From the IMG/VR virus record IMGVR_UViG_3300047510_001781, positions 1 through 36,347 of that record: a stretch of DNA of 36,347 nucleotides; one strand, given 5' to 3'. The position numbers and the translations under genes are program-made. Origin of the DNA: a virus. Shown piece by piece: positions 6,420-15,100 of the stretch; the stretch's first letter is position 1; each line of letters begins with the position of its first letter. The notes below the pieces were generated by a model. That model was not told where the DNA came from. It was given only the letters and a program-made list of their open reading frames with translations, and made no database searches.

Positions 6420-7048
6420 CCCCCCTCCCAATTATTGATATCCCGAACGTAACATTTTTTGGTAAGTTTGCCATTTTTCCACCCAAATTTCACCGAACAG
6501 TAATATTCTGATGCAACCTCTTTCACATAATGTTTCTGTTTTGTCGTTAACAATTCTGATGTCACACAATGTTCCAGTAACATATTTCTTTTTAATGCAG
6601 TATCCAATGCCATAAACTCAATTGACATATTTTTATTAACATAAAATTGAACATTAACGACCGATGACATACCCATTCTAACTAGAAAATCAACGTCATC
6701 AATTTTCTCCAAGTCTGCATAATAATTAGAAAGTTTTGGCAGATCTTTGAACGAAACTCTTATATCTTTCTTGACTAAGTTATGTTCAACATCAAAAGCA
6801 ACATGAAGAAGTTGTATCTTTTTTCTACGTTCTAAAAGATATGTTATTAATTCTGGTTCCCATCCTTCATATGGATTATTATTTTTACTTACTTCAGAAT
6901 ACATTCCATATTGATAACCCTCATAATTACCATCTTGATCATACGATCTAGCAATCAACCTATTTCCAAAAACAGGAAAGACTTTATGGTAAGTTGTTAA
7001 TTTTAAAGTATCAAGATCATGCTCTTGATAACCTATCATGTATTCCAT
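6416..7048 (-). CDS. Hypothetical 210-aa protein, end of fibre block
   Basis: A mixed alpha/beta protein with no recognised domain. The N-terminal 60 residues are Tyr/Gly-rich (ARSYDQDGNYEGYQYGMYSE); a basic helix follows (YLLERRKKIQLLHVAFDVEH), and the C-terminus is Lys/Trp/Gly-rich (FGWKNGKLTKKCYVRDINNW). It overlaps the upstream gene by 13 bases and belongs with the four unknown genes after the tail-chaperone-like gene, so late expression is likely. A role in virion assembly is inferred from position only. Confidence 0.7.
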   Translation of the reverse strand: MEYMIGYQEHDLDTLKLTTYHKVFPVFGNRLIARSYDQDGNYEGYQYGMYSEVSKNNNPYEGWEPELITYLLERRKKIQLLHVAFDVEHNLVKKDIRVSFKDLPKLSNYYADLEKIDDVDFLVRMGMSSVVNVQFYVNKNMSIEFMALDTALKRNMLLEHCVTSELLTTKQKHYVKEVASEYYCSVKFGWKNGKLTKKCYVRDINNWEGG

Positions 7049-7728
7049 AAAAACTCAAAAGGGCACTTCATTCTTTTTTTAATCAACTGCCAGGATTCGC
7101 CTGGGTGCTTTTTCTTATAAGTCAAATCATAATGATACATCTTTAGTTGTTCTTCTGATGGTGTGCTTTGTTTTAATACAATCTGAGCAGGTGTTTCTGT
7201 TCTAAATCGTATATTATAGAGAGGCATACCCCTATGTATCTTTATATTTTTATCTTTCTTTAATTTCAACGCGACAACTAGAGGTCTATACCATGAAGAT
7301 ATTGGAAATGTTCCTGGTATCAGTTCACAATTATCTATACCAGATGCTGAACTAAATTGTTCTACCCACACTCCTGGTTCATCCACCCAAAGAAATAGCA
7401 TACTAAAGTATTGTATAATCGGATCTGATCCTTTCAACCAATTTTCTCCAGGTGATAATCTATTCATTGCAAAATCATCACTTATAGAGTCGCTAGTCAT
7501 TGCATTATATTTACTAGCAAATTTAAATTCTATATCTTCTTGTGCATAGTAAACATAGGTAGATGATGCCCATTCGTTCCAAGCAGGGCATTCTCTAAAA
7601 TAATAATTAGACTCTTCATGCTCAGAGTATTTTTTAACTGGAATGAAGTTATCCGAGTTGATATTTTTTAATGAGGCAAAACCATCCATACCCATAGATG
7701 GGCAATAACGAACTTCAATTGTTTTCAT
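7036..7728 (-). CDS. Hypothetical 230-aa protein, cyanophage-type
   Basis: No named domain, but it resembles uncharacterised proteins that I associate with phage and bacterial genomes, with a central block (FSMLFLWVDEPGVWVEQFSS) and a following segment from IPGTFPISSWYRP to MPLYNIRF that look like a compact beta-rich fold. The C-terminal 45 residues are basic (LTYKKKHPGESWQLIKKR). It is separated from the upstream stop by 3 bases and overlaps the next gene by 13. Function unknown; location points to virion assembly. Confidence 0.7.
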   Translation of the reverse strand: MKTIEVRYCPSMGMDGFASLKNINSDNFIPVKKYSEHEESNYYFRECPAWNEWASSTYVYYAQEDIEFKFASKYNAMTSDSISDDFAMNRLSPGENWLKGSDPIIQYFSMLFLWVDEPGVWVEQFSSASGIDNCELIPGTFPISSWYRPLVVALKLKKDKNIKIHRGMPLYNIRFRTETPAQIVLKQSTPSEEQLKMYHYDLTYKKKHPGESWQLIKKRMKCPFEFLWNT

Positions 7729-7731
7729 GAT

Positions 7732-8592
7732 CTAAACTCGGTTAAAATTTTCTACTACAGTAGACTTTAGGATAATATCTTTTATTTGATCTTCAGAATC
7801 AAATTTTAAAACCATATTTAATTTATTCTTAGGAGCAACAGATTTACAATATTCTACATCAGATTCTGATATTACTCCAAAAGAATGAATAAATTTCAAA
7901 AATAGTTCTGACTGTTGCTCAATCTGATATGGAGAATGATATAATTTATACTCTTTTTCTCCATAATTATCAAATGCTATTGCAGAGTTACTGTATAGAC
8001 TAATCGTTTCTAAACTAACGTCATCATTATATGGATTGATGCCAACTAATTGTTCAACTGCAGAAAGTCTAGACCACTCTTTCTTCATATTTTCATAATG
8101 TATATTATTCTTTATGATGTCTAAATCAAAAGTGGCATTTCTTACAATAAACTCCATAATTTTACCATCATTATTATAACGTATTCCTTGCAATCCCGCA
8201 ACAATAAGATTATGTGGATCTGGTGTTGCAGTAAGTCGTATCAATTCATAATGAAAATCATAATATTCTGGAACTCCCAAAGCATCACATAATTTTTTCC
8301 ATTGAGTGCAATCAAGATAATCAAAAGATATAGGATTACTGACAGTATATCCCAAAACTCCAGAATCATCAAATGTAGTGTAAATTGTTTGCACAGTATG
8401 TCTGGGTCTTAAACCCAACATTTCATAATCAGTATCTCTTTTTAAAATTTCTCGTATATTTTCTGGAATTATTGGCACAAAAGATGGATCTTTCAGACAA
8501 GAATAGTCGTAAGGAATTGAACCAGTAGAAGAAATTTTCTTTCTATCTACTAAACTATAATTGTCTGTAATTTCTAAGTAATTTTCAGTCAT
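7732..8592 (-). CDS. Hypothetical 286-aa protein
   Basis: A soluble protein rich in Asp, Tyr, Asn and Ile, with no signal peptide, membrane segment or catalytic motif that I recognise. The central part (HYELIRLTATPDPHNLIVAG then YNNDGKIMEFIVRNATFDLD) reads as alternating strands; the last third is helical. It overlaps the upstream gene by 8 bases. Its place between the tail-chaperone-like gene and other unknown late genes suggests an assembly or minor structural role. Confidence 0.7.
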   Translation of the reverse strand: MTENYLEITDNYSLVDRKKISSTGSIPYDYSCLKDPSFVPIIPENIREILKRDTDYEMLGLRPRHTVQTIYTTFDDSGVLGYTVSNPISFDYLDCTQWKKLCDALGVPEYYDFHYELIRLTATPDPHNLIVAGLQGIRYNNDGKIMEFIVRNATFDLDIIKNNIHYENMKKEWSRLSAVEQLVGINPYNDDVSLETISLYSNSAIAFDNYGEKEYKLYHSPYQIEQQSELFLKFIHSFGVISESDVEYCKSVAPKNKLNMVLKFDSEDQIKDIILKSTVVENFNRV

Positions 8593-8926
8593 TTGAAACG
8601 ATTACCTGACCTTCGGAATTATACACTGCATAATATATAAATTGCTCAGGTGGGCATGTCGATTGACTTTCTGGAAAATGATCTTCACAATACTGAATTG
8701 CTTCCTCAACTGTTTCAAATTTAACAAAAATAAATTCATTATTGAAGATGAGATTATACATCTCCAAATCTAAAATCTGTTTGTATAAATTAAAAACTTC
8801 ATTTGCTTTATCAGCATCATTTAATGATTGAGGACCAGTCACTCGAATAAAAACTAATGGAGTTTTTGCAAGTGAGATATAAGATTCAATAAATTCAGAA
8901 AATTCCATTGCATCGTAGTTCATCAT
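8585..8926 (-). CDS. Hypothetical 113-aa protein
   Basis: A small acidic alpha/beta protein with a strand-helix pattern (LVFIRVTG, then FIFVKFETVEEAIQYCEDHF) that could form a ferredoxin-like fold. Two adjacent Met codons (8921-8926) start it; a strong ribosome site (GGAGAAG) lies just before. It overlaps the upstream gene by 4 bases. No family recognised. The tight linkage to the tail-chaperone-like gene suggests a shared assembly role. Confidence 0.7.
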   Translation of the reverse strand: MMNYDAMEFSEFIESYISLAKTPLVFIRVTGPQSLNDADKANEVFNLYKQILDLEMYNLIFNNEFIFVKFETVEEAIQYCEDHFPESQSTCPPEQFIYYAVYNSEGQVIVSND

Positions 8927-9876
8927 TCTTCTCCTTCAATAGGTTCCGCAAAATCTTCAGGAAAATAAATTGGTTTAATGTATCTCTTGTTAGGATCAAT
9001 AATTGGTTTTTCAATAAATGTGTATGTAGATAAATCCAATCCAGGGAATGCTTCTTCAATTTGCAATCTTTTAGCAATGTCTAAGATTTGCTTGCTAATT
9101 AATTTAGGTCTCTGTTGATTATCTTCAATCAATCCAACAATATTACGAATATTCTGATACATGAAGTCTTTAGACACTCTATTTTGCTCATTAGACCATT
9201 GTTCCTCATCATTTTCATCCATGAATGGAACTCTCATGTCTGGATACTTTTCGAAGTATTGTCTAGGATCGATTGGATACTTGAGATTCATAATATATTT
9301 AAAAAACTCAAGATTGTTTTCAAACTCACTAGGTTTTTTGATCATTTCTCTTAGATATGTTCTCCACTGAATCCACATATCTCTTTCACCTTCAAATGCT
9401 TGCGGAGCATCAGGAAGAACTCTCCAATCACTAACTGTCAATAGATTATTTCTTTCGGCAATTCTTTCATAATAAGTTCTATCATGAATATACTTTTCTT
9501 CCTTAAAAGCATTAATTTTTGTCTCTATTTCTCTAGTAGAAATATCTTGTTGAAGGAAAGAGAAGGTAGTAAAAAATTCTGCTAGTTCTTTTGCTTGAGC
9601 ACTAGTTGGTTCTTTCCAAACATATTCTTTCCAAAATTGTGATTTTGTAGCAAAATCATACACTAACTTTCTCTTCTGACAGAAATAAGTATCATCATTA
9701 TAGTAGAAGAAATATTGTATCTCGTCGTTATCCGAGTGCCAAAAAGGATCAATCTTTTCGACCATTTTTTCCCACACAAATCCTTCAATAGGTCTTCTTC
9801 TATCAGACATATTGAAACTTATAAACTGTGTGGGGAAACTAACCTGAATAATCGGCGTTCTGATAGGAGCATCCAT
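8923..9876 (-). CDS. Phage tail-assembly-chaperone-like protein
   Basis: The segment from about residue 144 (RNNLLTVSDWRVLPDAP) to residue 180 (MWIQWRTYLREMI) matches the recurring pattern of phage tail assembly chaperones (Phage_tail_APC type): a leucine pair, S/TDW, PDAP, then W-x-x-Y/W-R-x-x-L-R. Those proteins usually follow tail-fibre genes and help fibre folding or attachment, consistent with its position after three collar genes. At 317 aa it is longer than typical members, with an N-terminal domain of about 140 residues unique to this protein. The 2OG oxygenase gene lies just upstream with a 7-base gap. Confidence 0.7.
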   Translation of the reverse strand: MDAPIRTPIIQVSFPTQFISFNMSDRRRPIEGFVWEKMVEKIDPFWHSDNDEIQYFFYYNDDTYFCQKRKLVYDFATKSQFWKEYVWKEPTSAQAKELAEFFTTFSFLQQDISTREIETKINAFKEEKYIHDRTYYERIAERNNLLTVSDWRVLPDAPQAFEGERDMWIQWRTYLREMIKKPSEFENNLEFFKYIMNLKYPIDPRQYFEKYPDMRVPFMDENDEEQWSNEQNRVSKDFMYQNIRNIVGLIEDNQQRPKLISKQILDIAKRLQIEEAFPGLDLSTYTFIEKPIIDPNKRYIKPIYFPEDFAEPIEGEE

Positions 9877-9883
9877 GTTTCTA

Positions 9884-10567
9884 TTATGGCAATTTAATAT
9901 ACCAACCTGTTAATATGTATTTATCTTGTGTTAATACAGTATTGCCTTTGTGAACGTGTGTCATTCCAGCTGGCCAGATAACTACAGTTCCTGCTGTTGG
10001 TCTAATTCTTCTTCTTTGATATAAAAACTCGGTCTCACCTTCTCCCTCTGGAAGATCATTCAAATAAATGATCCAAGTTAATTCTCGTTGACCACACTGC
10101 CAGTTACTAGATTCATAATGGAAGTGATGATATCCACCCCCAGGTCTAGTTTTTTGCATTTTGATATCAGTAGATATCATTTTAACAGGAATCAACTGAG
10201 GATATTGACTTACATAATGCTGCAAGCAAGCTTGCAAATATTGATTACATTCATATGATAATTTATCACTTGTATAATTCAACAACAAAGATGTATCATC
10301 TCTGCCCAGTTGAGCATTTTCAAACTGTGTGCTACCAGTCATGTATGCATTTTCAGGAATTTGTTCAGGAATATCATCAATGCCATTAATAGGTTCATCG
10401 ATGATACTATCTCTCTGATATGCAAGTTCAAAAACATCAATGAATTTTTTACATACAGTTTTTGGCATTAAACCTGGCCACACTCCGACAAAATCATTAA
10501 ATTCTGCTGTTGTAATGTTTTCATCTCGCATCAATTCGAGGGGTCGAATTGGTATAATCTTTGCCAT
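9884..10567 (-). CDS. Prolyl-4-hydroxylase-like 2OG-Fe(II) oxygenase
   Basis: A 227-aa protein with a P4Hc-type C-terminal domain. The iron ligands are His150 and Glu152 (HYE, following GGGYHHF), a variant of the usual HxD; the distal ligand is His204 or His206 in the MTHVHKGN strand, and Lys216 (QDKYILTGWY) is the 2OG-binding lysine. This HYE plus HVHKGN plus DKYI-x-TGW pattern is familiar from cyanophage and marine bacterial prolyl-hydroxylase-like proteins. Sitting within the fibre block between a collar protein and a chaperone-like protein, it may hydroxylate virion proteins; that is inference. GAGGTAA precedes the ATG. Confidence 0.85.
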   Translation of the reverse strand: MAKIIPIRPLELMRDENITTAEFNDFVGVWPGLMPKTVCKKFIDVFELAYQRDSIIDEPINGIDDIPEQIPENAYMTGSTQFENAQLGRDDTSLLLNYTSDKLSYECNQYLQACLQHYVSQYPQLIPVKMISTDIKMQKTRPGGGYHHFHYESSNWQCGQRELTWIIYLNDLPEGEGETEFLYQRRRIRPTAGTVVIWPAGMTHVHKGNTVLTQDKYILTGWYIKLP

Positions 10568-10575
10568 AAATTACC

Positions 10576-13224
10576 TCAATATACTTTAATCAAATACTTA
10601 ACACGGACATATTTATTCATGATTGGAATCTTCTTCTGTGGAGAAAGATTTACTGTTGGAACTATTTGTTTGGTCGAGTTCAATGTAAATGTAGCAGTAT
10701 TTGAAGTAATTTGCAACTGTGATTGATTGAACTGAACAGTGAGAGTATTTCCGTATGTTGTTGGGAATGTTCCAGCAACTGTTCCTGAACCAGTGTTGTT
10801 TCCCCACCCATATTGTGTTTTTGGATCATTAAACGCAGTTTCAGAAATATAATGAGAATGAGTTAAAGCACCCCCAAATGCACCAGGATCAAAAGGATCT
10901 GTGGTAGCATTAGTCGAAGAGGTATCAATCATAGCTAAATGATCGCCAGCAGCATTATCTAATACAGGAGTATTTGATTTTGGAGATCTCCACCACCAAC
11001 CATAGGTTACTGTATCTGATGTATATGGAGCACCATACAATTCGTCAGCAGGTGATGGTCTATCGGCAATCCATCTTCCATCAACACCAGATCCAGATCC
11101 AGAATCGCCAGCGCCACCATAAGAAGGAACCCCCCACCCAATAAATGAAATATCTTCATCTGTTTCTTGACCAGTAAGCATGAAATGAGTATGCTGACCA
11201 ATTTTTGTGAACACATCATCAAGCGGCCCAACAGTTGCACTGATATATCCATTATTACCAATCACAAAATCTACATCTGTAGTAACACCACTGTATCCAG
11301 TAGTTCTAATAGCACCCAAAACATAGAAAGGTCCATCAATATCAGTTGGTGATCCATCATATACTTGCTCAGGTGGTCTAGCTCCTTGAGTGTCAACAGT
11401 ATCAATAATCCAGTTTCCTCCCGAACTTCCCACTTGATTGGCATCACCTGTTGATGCCGAAGATGGATCTGCTCCTTTGTATGTAGTGACGGAAGGCGAT
11501 GATGCATTATTTCCATCAATAGGACCTACGCCAACTAATTTTCTATTTCTATAGTTAGGTAATTTGAAAGTGCCAGAATATGAATTTGTAGATGAACTAT
11601 AAGCTCCACTACCACCATAAGTATTACCAATAACATTCCATAATTCATAATATGTACTAACTGTCAATTCTCTACCATCACATTCCATCCATCCAGGATA
11701 CCTAGATTCCATAGTTCCGTCAAGATCTCCCGATGCTCCTTCAAAAGAATCATCCTGGAATCTACTAATTGGCAGAACAGTTCCAATTGCCAATCCATCT
11801 TCTTTCTTTTCTTGACGAGCATCATTAGCTTGATTAATGACCATTAATCTACTATACCACTGACCTGTCATCAATTCTGTGGTTGGTGCCGTCGCCCAAG
11901 TTCCAACACTCCACGTTATACCAGTCAAATCACCAATAGAAACTGTTGTGCTAACAGAACCACCTAAAGTAGCACTACTGGTTAGTTGTAAACTAATTGT
12001 GTCTCCTTCTACAACATTAACAGGAGATGCAGAATATGTTCCGCCGTTTTTAGAAATTAACGCGCCATTAGTTGTAGTAACTTGAACTCCAGTTTGAATG
12101 CCAGTTATAGAAACAGCATTGCTATTAGTTGCTGTTGAAGGTGGTCTGTTTGTTCTATTTTTAAAAGTTACTGTATCTGGAGTTGTATCTGGGGTAGCAG
12201 AATTAAATATTTTCCATGGTTGTGGAGTGTAATCACCTACTTTAATTTGTGCCCATGTTTGATCTCCATAATTTGATCCAGCATACATCCAAATACGAAC
12301 AGTATCATTCAACTGAACTGTTGCTGGGAATGTTCCTATAGAACCATTATTAATTTGCACTCTTGGTAAAGGAGAAAGAGGTGTAGTTTCAACCCCAGAA
12401 GAATTAATTAATTTAGAAGATTCTAAAGTTACATTCAAAGTAACTCCAGAAGCAACACCAGTAACAGTATACAAATCTCCATTACTATTAACCGCAGAAG
12501 AATATTGCTGACCTGGCGTGGCACCTGTTATATTTTGAAAATTAAAAGTATCGATAGAAGAATCTGGAGGATTGCCAGTTGATACACTCCAGTTTACTGG
12601 CAAACCAGTTCCAATTGTTAAAGTAGTTGTAATAGAGGTGTTATTAGCAGTAGATGTTAACTGCCTTAATTGAATATAATCTCCATTAGAAACAGTAATA
12701 GATGAGCTAGTAAAACTAGCGCCACTCAACACACCATTTCCATCTACAGTTGCCGTGGAAGATTTTGCAATTTTTGCAGTATTTCCACCAGTTCCAGATC
12801 CACCATTACCCAGAACACTAGCAGTTGCGGTTGCAGATAATCCAGCAACTTGATATACTTCAGTAGTATATACATTAGTATTTAATGGTTGATCAGTTAA
12901 ATTTTCAAATGATGGTGGTGGGTTAGGAGCATTATTAGGAGCATTTTGAGTTGTGATATACCAAGTAGAACTAGCGCCACCTATGGATAAAGTTACATAT
13001 ACTTGTGTTGCGTATTCACTAGAAGAAGTTGCTCTAAGATCAATTACCGTTCCATTTTGGGCATTCCACCCAGTTAGAGTAGTAGTATATCCACTAGTAG
13101 AACTAATACCAGCAGTATTTGGAGTTGGTTGAGTTACCTTAATTGCGATATTAGATGCTGTTCCTATAACTGATATAGGAACATATAATCCACTACTAAG
13201 ACCGCTTACGGTTACATAAGCCAT
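10576..13224 (-). CDS. Tail-fibre/collar protein with HxH tip, 882 aa
   Basis: Residues 1-430 hold about four repeats of a roughly 100-residue beta domain, with recurring FxNxT (FENLT, FQNIT, FKNRT) strands and a later strand of the LSIGG type. Residues about 470-560 form a phage tail-collar domain (PGWMECDGRELTVSTYYELW to FKLPNYRNRKLVGVG). The C-terminal part has two HxH motifs (QHTHFM and THSHYI) and ends YVRVKYLIKVY, like the other two collar proteins here. HxH motifs bind iron in the T4 gp37 tip. Likely role: trimeric fibre or adhesin for host attachment. A T4-type late promoter and AGAGGA ribosome site precede it. Confidence 0.85.
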   Translation of the reverse strand: MAYVTVSGLSSGLYVPISVIGTASNIAIKVTQPTPNTAGISSTSGYTTTLTGWNAQNGTVIDLRATSSSEYATQVYVTLSIGGASSTWYITTQNAPNNAPNPPPSFENLTDQPLNTNVYTTEVYQVAGLSATATASVLGNGGSGTGGNTAKIAKSSTATVDGNGVLSGASFTSSSITVSNGDYIQLRQLTSTANNTSITTTLTIGTGLPVNWSVSTGNPPDSSIDTFNFQNITGATPGQQYSSAVNSNGDLYTVTGVASGVTLNVTLESSKLINSSGVETTPLSPLPRVQINNGSIGTFPATVQLNDTVRIWMYAGSNYGDQTWAQIKVGDYTPQPWKIFNSATPDTTPDTVTFKNRTNRPPSTATNSNAVSITGIQTGVQVTTTNGALISKNGGTYSASPVNVVEGDTISLQLTSSATLGGSVSTTVSIGDLTGITWSVGTWATAPTTELMTGQWYSRLMVINQANDARQEKKEDGLAIGTVLPISRFQDDSFEGASGDLDGTMESRYPGWMECDGRELTVSTYYELWNVIGNTYGGSGAYSSSTNSYSGTFKLPNYRNRKLVGVGPIDGNNASSPSVTTYKGADPSSASTGDANQVGSSGGNWIIDTVDTQGARPPEQVYDGSPTDIDGPFYVLGAIRTTGYSGVTTDVDFVIGNNGYISATVGPLDDVFTKIGQHTHFMLTGQETDEDISFIGWGVPSYGGAGDSGSGSGVDGRWIADRPSPADELYGAPYTSDTVTYGWWWRSPKSNTPVLDNAAGDHLAMIDTSSTNATTDPFDPGAFGGALTHSHYISETAFNDPKTQYGWGNNTGSGTVAGTFPTTYGNTLTVQFNQSQLQITSNTATFTLNSTKQIVPTVNLSPQKKIPIMNKYVRVKYLIKVY

Positions 13225-13247
13225 GTTATTTTATTCCTCTTCTAAGT

Positions 13248-13255
13248 TATTTATA
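13248..13255 (-). promoter_or_regulatory. T4-type late promoter TATAAATA
   Basis: The 8-base element reads TATAAATA on the minus strand and overlaps the stop codon of the upstream Ig-like gene. Predicted start near 13242 leaves an 18-base leader with AGAGGA before ATG 13224. It should be read by RNA polymerase carrying the phage late sigma factor (gp55 type) with sliding-clamp activation. Confidence 0.75.
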
Positions 13256-15086
13256 GGGGTGTGGAAGTATTGCTACTTGCATAATAAATTGTGTTTATTG
13301 TAGCACCAGTTTTATTTGAAAAAACCCAAGAATTTGGAGTTGAATCAATATTTACAGTTACAGGATAACTTGCACTATCGGTTCCACCATATCCAGAAAC
13401 ACTCATAGTAAAAGTAACCGAAGAACTATCTACAAAATCTTGAATATTTCCTGTAATAGTTTTTGTTTTAGTTCCAGAACTAATTGGTGTTGCAGTTCCA
13501 ACCCCTTGATCAATACTACCACTTAACGCATATGATGTTGTCCAAGATATAGTTACTGTTCCACCAAAATCAACTATATTAGGTTCTACCTGAAATAAAG
13601 TAATATTGGGTAGTTGTGGATTTACATAAACTCTTAGAGTTTCAGTTACACAAGCATCTACTGGATTACATGCTGTTAACGTATAATCACGATATCCATC
13701 ACCATATGTAGGTGCTCCAGGATAAGAACCAGCACCAGAAGTAGGAACTGTAGCAGTTAATTGAACTGATCCATCTTGTGCTAAATTGCTGCCAACCCCC
13801 TGATTAATAGAAACACTGCCTGTGGCATTACTCGTAGACCACGTTAAAGTAAATTGAGTATCTTGATCTGGTATTGTTGGATTATTTGAAAACGAATCGA
13901 TTGTAGGCAATGGATATGCTTGCACATAAGCAACTGCTGTTACAGTATATCCTGCAGAATTTACAACAGTAAATGTAAATGTATTCAATCCTGCAGTTGT
14001 AATAACTTTAGTAGTAGTTCCACTTGCAGCAACACTACCCACACCATTATCAATGCTTCTACTAGCTAAACCGCCGCCACCTCCCCAAGTAGAAGTCCAA
14101 GAAAGAGTTACACTATCACCAACACTAACTTCTGCTTGATTTGGTGATGATACTCCATTGATAGAAAGTGTTGCAGTTGGAACTCCAACTACTGTCACAT
14201 CAACACTAGCTGTAGTTGTTGATAATCTATTTGTTACTGATAAAGTATATGTTTTTGTTCCTGTAGTAGATAACAATCCTGTTAATAAAGGAACCCTAGT
14301 TCCAGATCCAGATCCAATATTATTATTTGCTGGATCATCAAGTTGACTGTCTGGAAAAGTAGAAAATTCTGTTAATGATGGTTGAGATTCTGCATCAGAA
14401 ACCGTCCAACTAAGGGTTGGAGAATCTATACCAACTGTAAGATACTGTTTATTTGTAGTTAATTGAGCTCCTGGAGTTGGAATCTGTAAGTTTAATGTGA
14501 ATGATGCTAAAGCATACACATCACCAGCATTCTGTAAATTTGCACTGCCAACTCCACCAGTGCTACTGAATTCAGGACTAGAAGAGATATTTGAAGAAAA
14601 AGTTAAATATCCATTAGTTTGTCTTTTATTAGAAGGAACAGTAACTGTAACATCTCTCCAAGATTCCCAATAGGTATCTTTTGCTCCATCTCCTCCTCCA
14701 TATGCACTTGACCCAGAACTACCCCAGGAATATGCTAATACATTAAATCCACCATCAGAAACAGCTAGATAAAAATCTTCACCAGAATTATTAGGTCTTT
14801 CATGACCATTCGAATCATTACCAGCTCTAACTTTACATGTTATACTTTCACAATATTTTAAATTACAAAGACCATAAGCAGATCTATTCGAAACTCTTGG
14901 GCTACTCCATGTTCCCATCATTAAATATGAATTACCTGTTGGTGTAACCATACCACCAACTTCGCCATTATCATCTCCTTGAGTAGTTCCTGGAGCACCT
15001 TCACCCGATCCATTTATTTTTGTGCCAGTAAGTTCAGAAAAAGTAAAATTTACTCCAGGATAGTAAGTAATGCTTAAATTTGCCAT
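13251..15086 (-). CDS. Ig-like repeat virion protein, paralog A, 611 aa
   Basis: The N-terminal 200 residues form a Gly/Ser-rich domain with three Cys (GLCNLKYCESITCKV). The rest is a series of Ig/PKD-like beta-sandwich repeats, each starting like PTIDSFS and containing a (V/S)xLxWxTS strand followed by SI(N/D)xGVG. The C-terminal 200 residues are nearly the same as in the next two genes and end in a half domain (FSNKTGATINTIYYASS). Such repeat stalks are typical of fibre or adhesin proteins exposed on the virion. No signal peptide. Its ATG lies 14 bases after the upstream stop with a weak ribosome site. Confidence 0.75.
   Translation of the reverse strand: MANLSITYYPGVNFTFSELTGTKINGSGEGAPGTTQGDDNGEVGGMVTPTGNSYLMMGTWSSPRVSNRSAYGLCNLKYCESITCKVRAGNDSNGHERPNNSGEDFYLAVSDGGFNVLAYSWGSSGSSAYGGGDGAKDTYWESWRDVTVTVPSNKRQTNGYLTFSSNISSSPEFSSTGGVGSANLQNAGDVYALASFTLNLQIPTPGAQLTTNKQYLTVGIDSPTLSWTVSDAESQPSLTEFSTFPDSQLDDPANNNIGSGSGTRVPLLTGLLSTTGTKTYTLSVTNRLSTTTASVDVTVVGVPTATLSINGVSSPNQAEVSVGDSVTLSWTSTWGGGGGLASRSIDNGVGSVAASGTTTKVITTAGLNTFTFTVVNSAGYTVTAVAYVQAYPLPTIDSFSNNPTIPDQDTQFTLTWSTSNATGSVSINQGVGSNLAQDGSVQLTATVPTSGAGSYPGAPTYGDGYRDYTLTACNPVDACVTETLRVYVNPQLPNITLFQVEPNIVDFGGTVTISWTTSYALSGSIDQGVGTATPISSGTKTKTITGNIQDFVDSSSVTFTMSVSGYGGTDSASYPVTVNIDSTPNSWVFSNKTGATINTIYYASSNTSTPL
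13692..13898. repeat. Direct repeat copy 1 in Ig-like paralog A
   Basis: Bases 13692-13754 and 13834-13898 are identical to 15542-15604 and 15684-15748 (63 and 65 bases), at a constant offset of 1,850. They code for the PTYGDGYRDYTL region and the DQDTQFTLTWSTS region of the Ig-like repeat. The near-identity over about 200 bases suggests recent duplication or gene conversion. Confidence 0.85.
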
Positions 15087-15100
15087 AACAGATACTTATT

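Noticed and set aside
9917-9925. GATAAATA before the tail-chaperone-like gene
   Set aside because: Differs from TATAAATA at the first base, lies inside the oxygenase gene and about 40 bases from the ATG; too weak alone.
13224-13260. Programmed frameshift joining paralog A to the 882-aa protein
   Set aside because: The frames differ and an in-frame TAA precedes ATG 13224; a late promoter and ribosome site explain separate translation.
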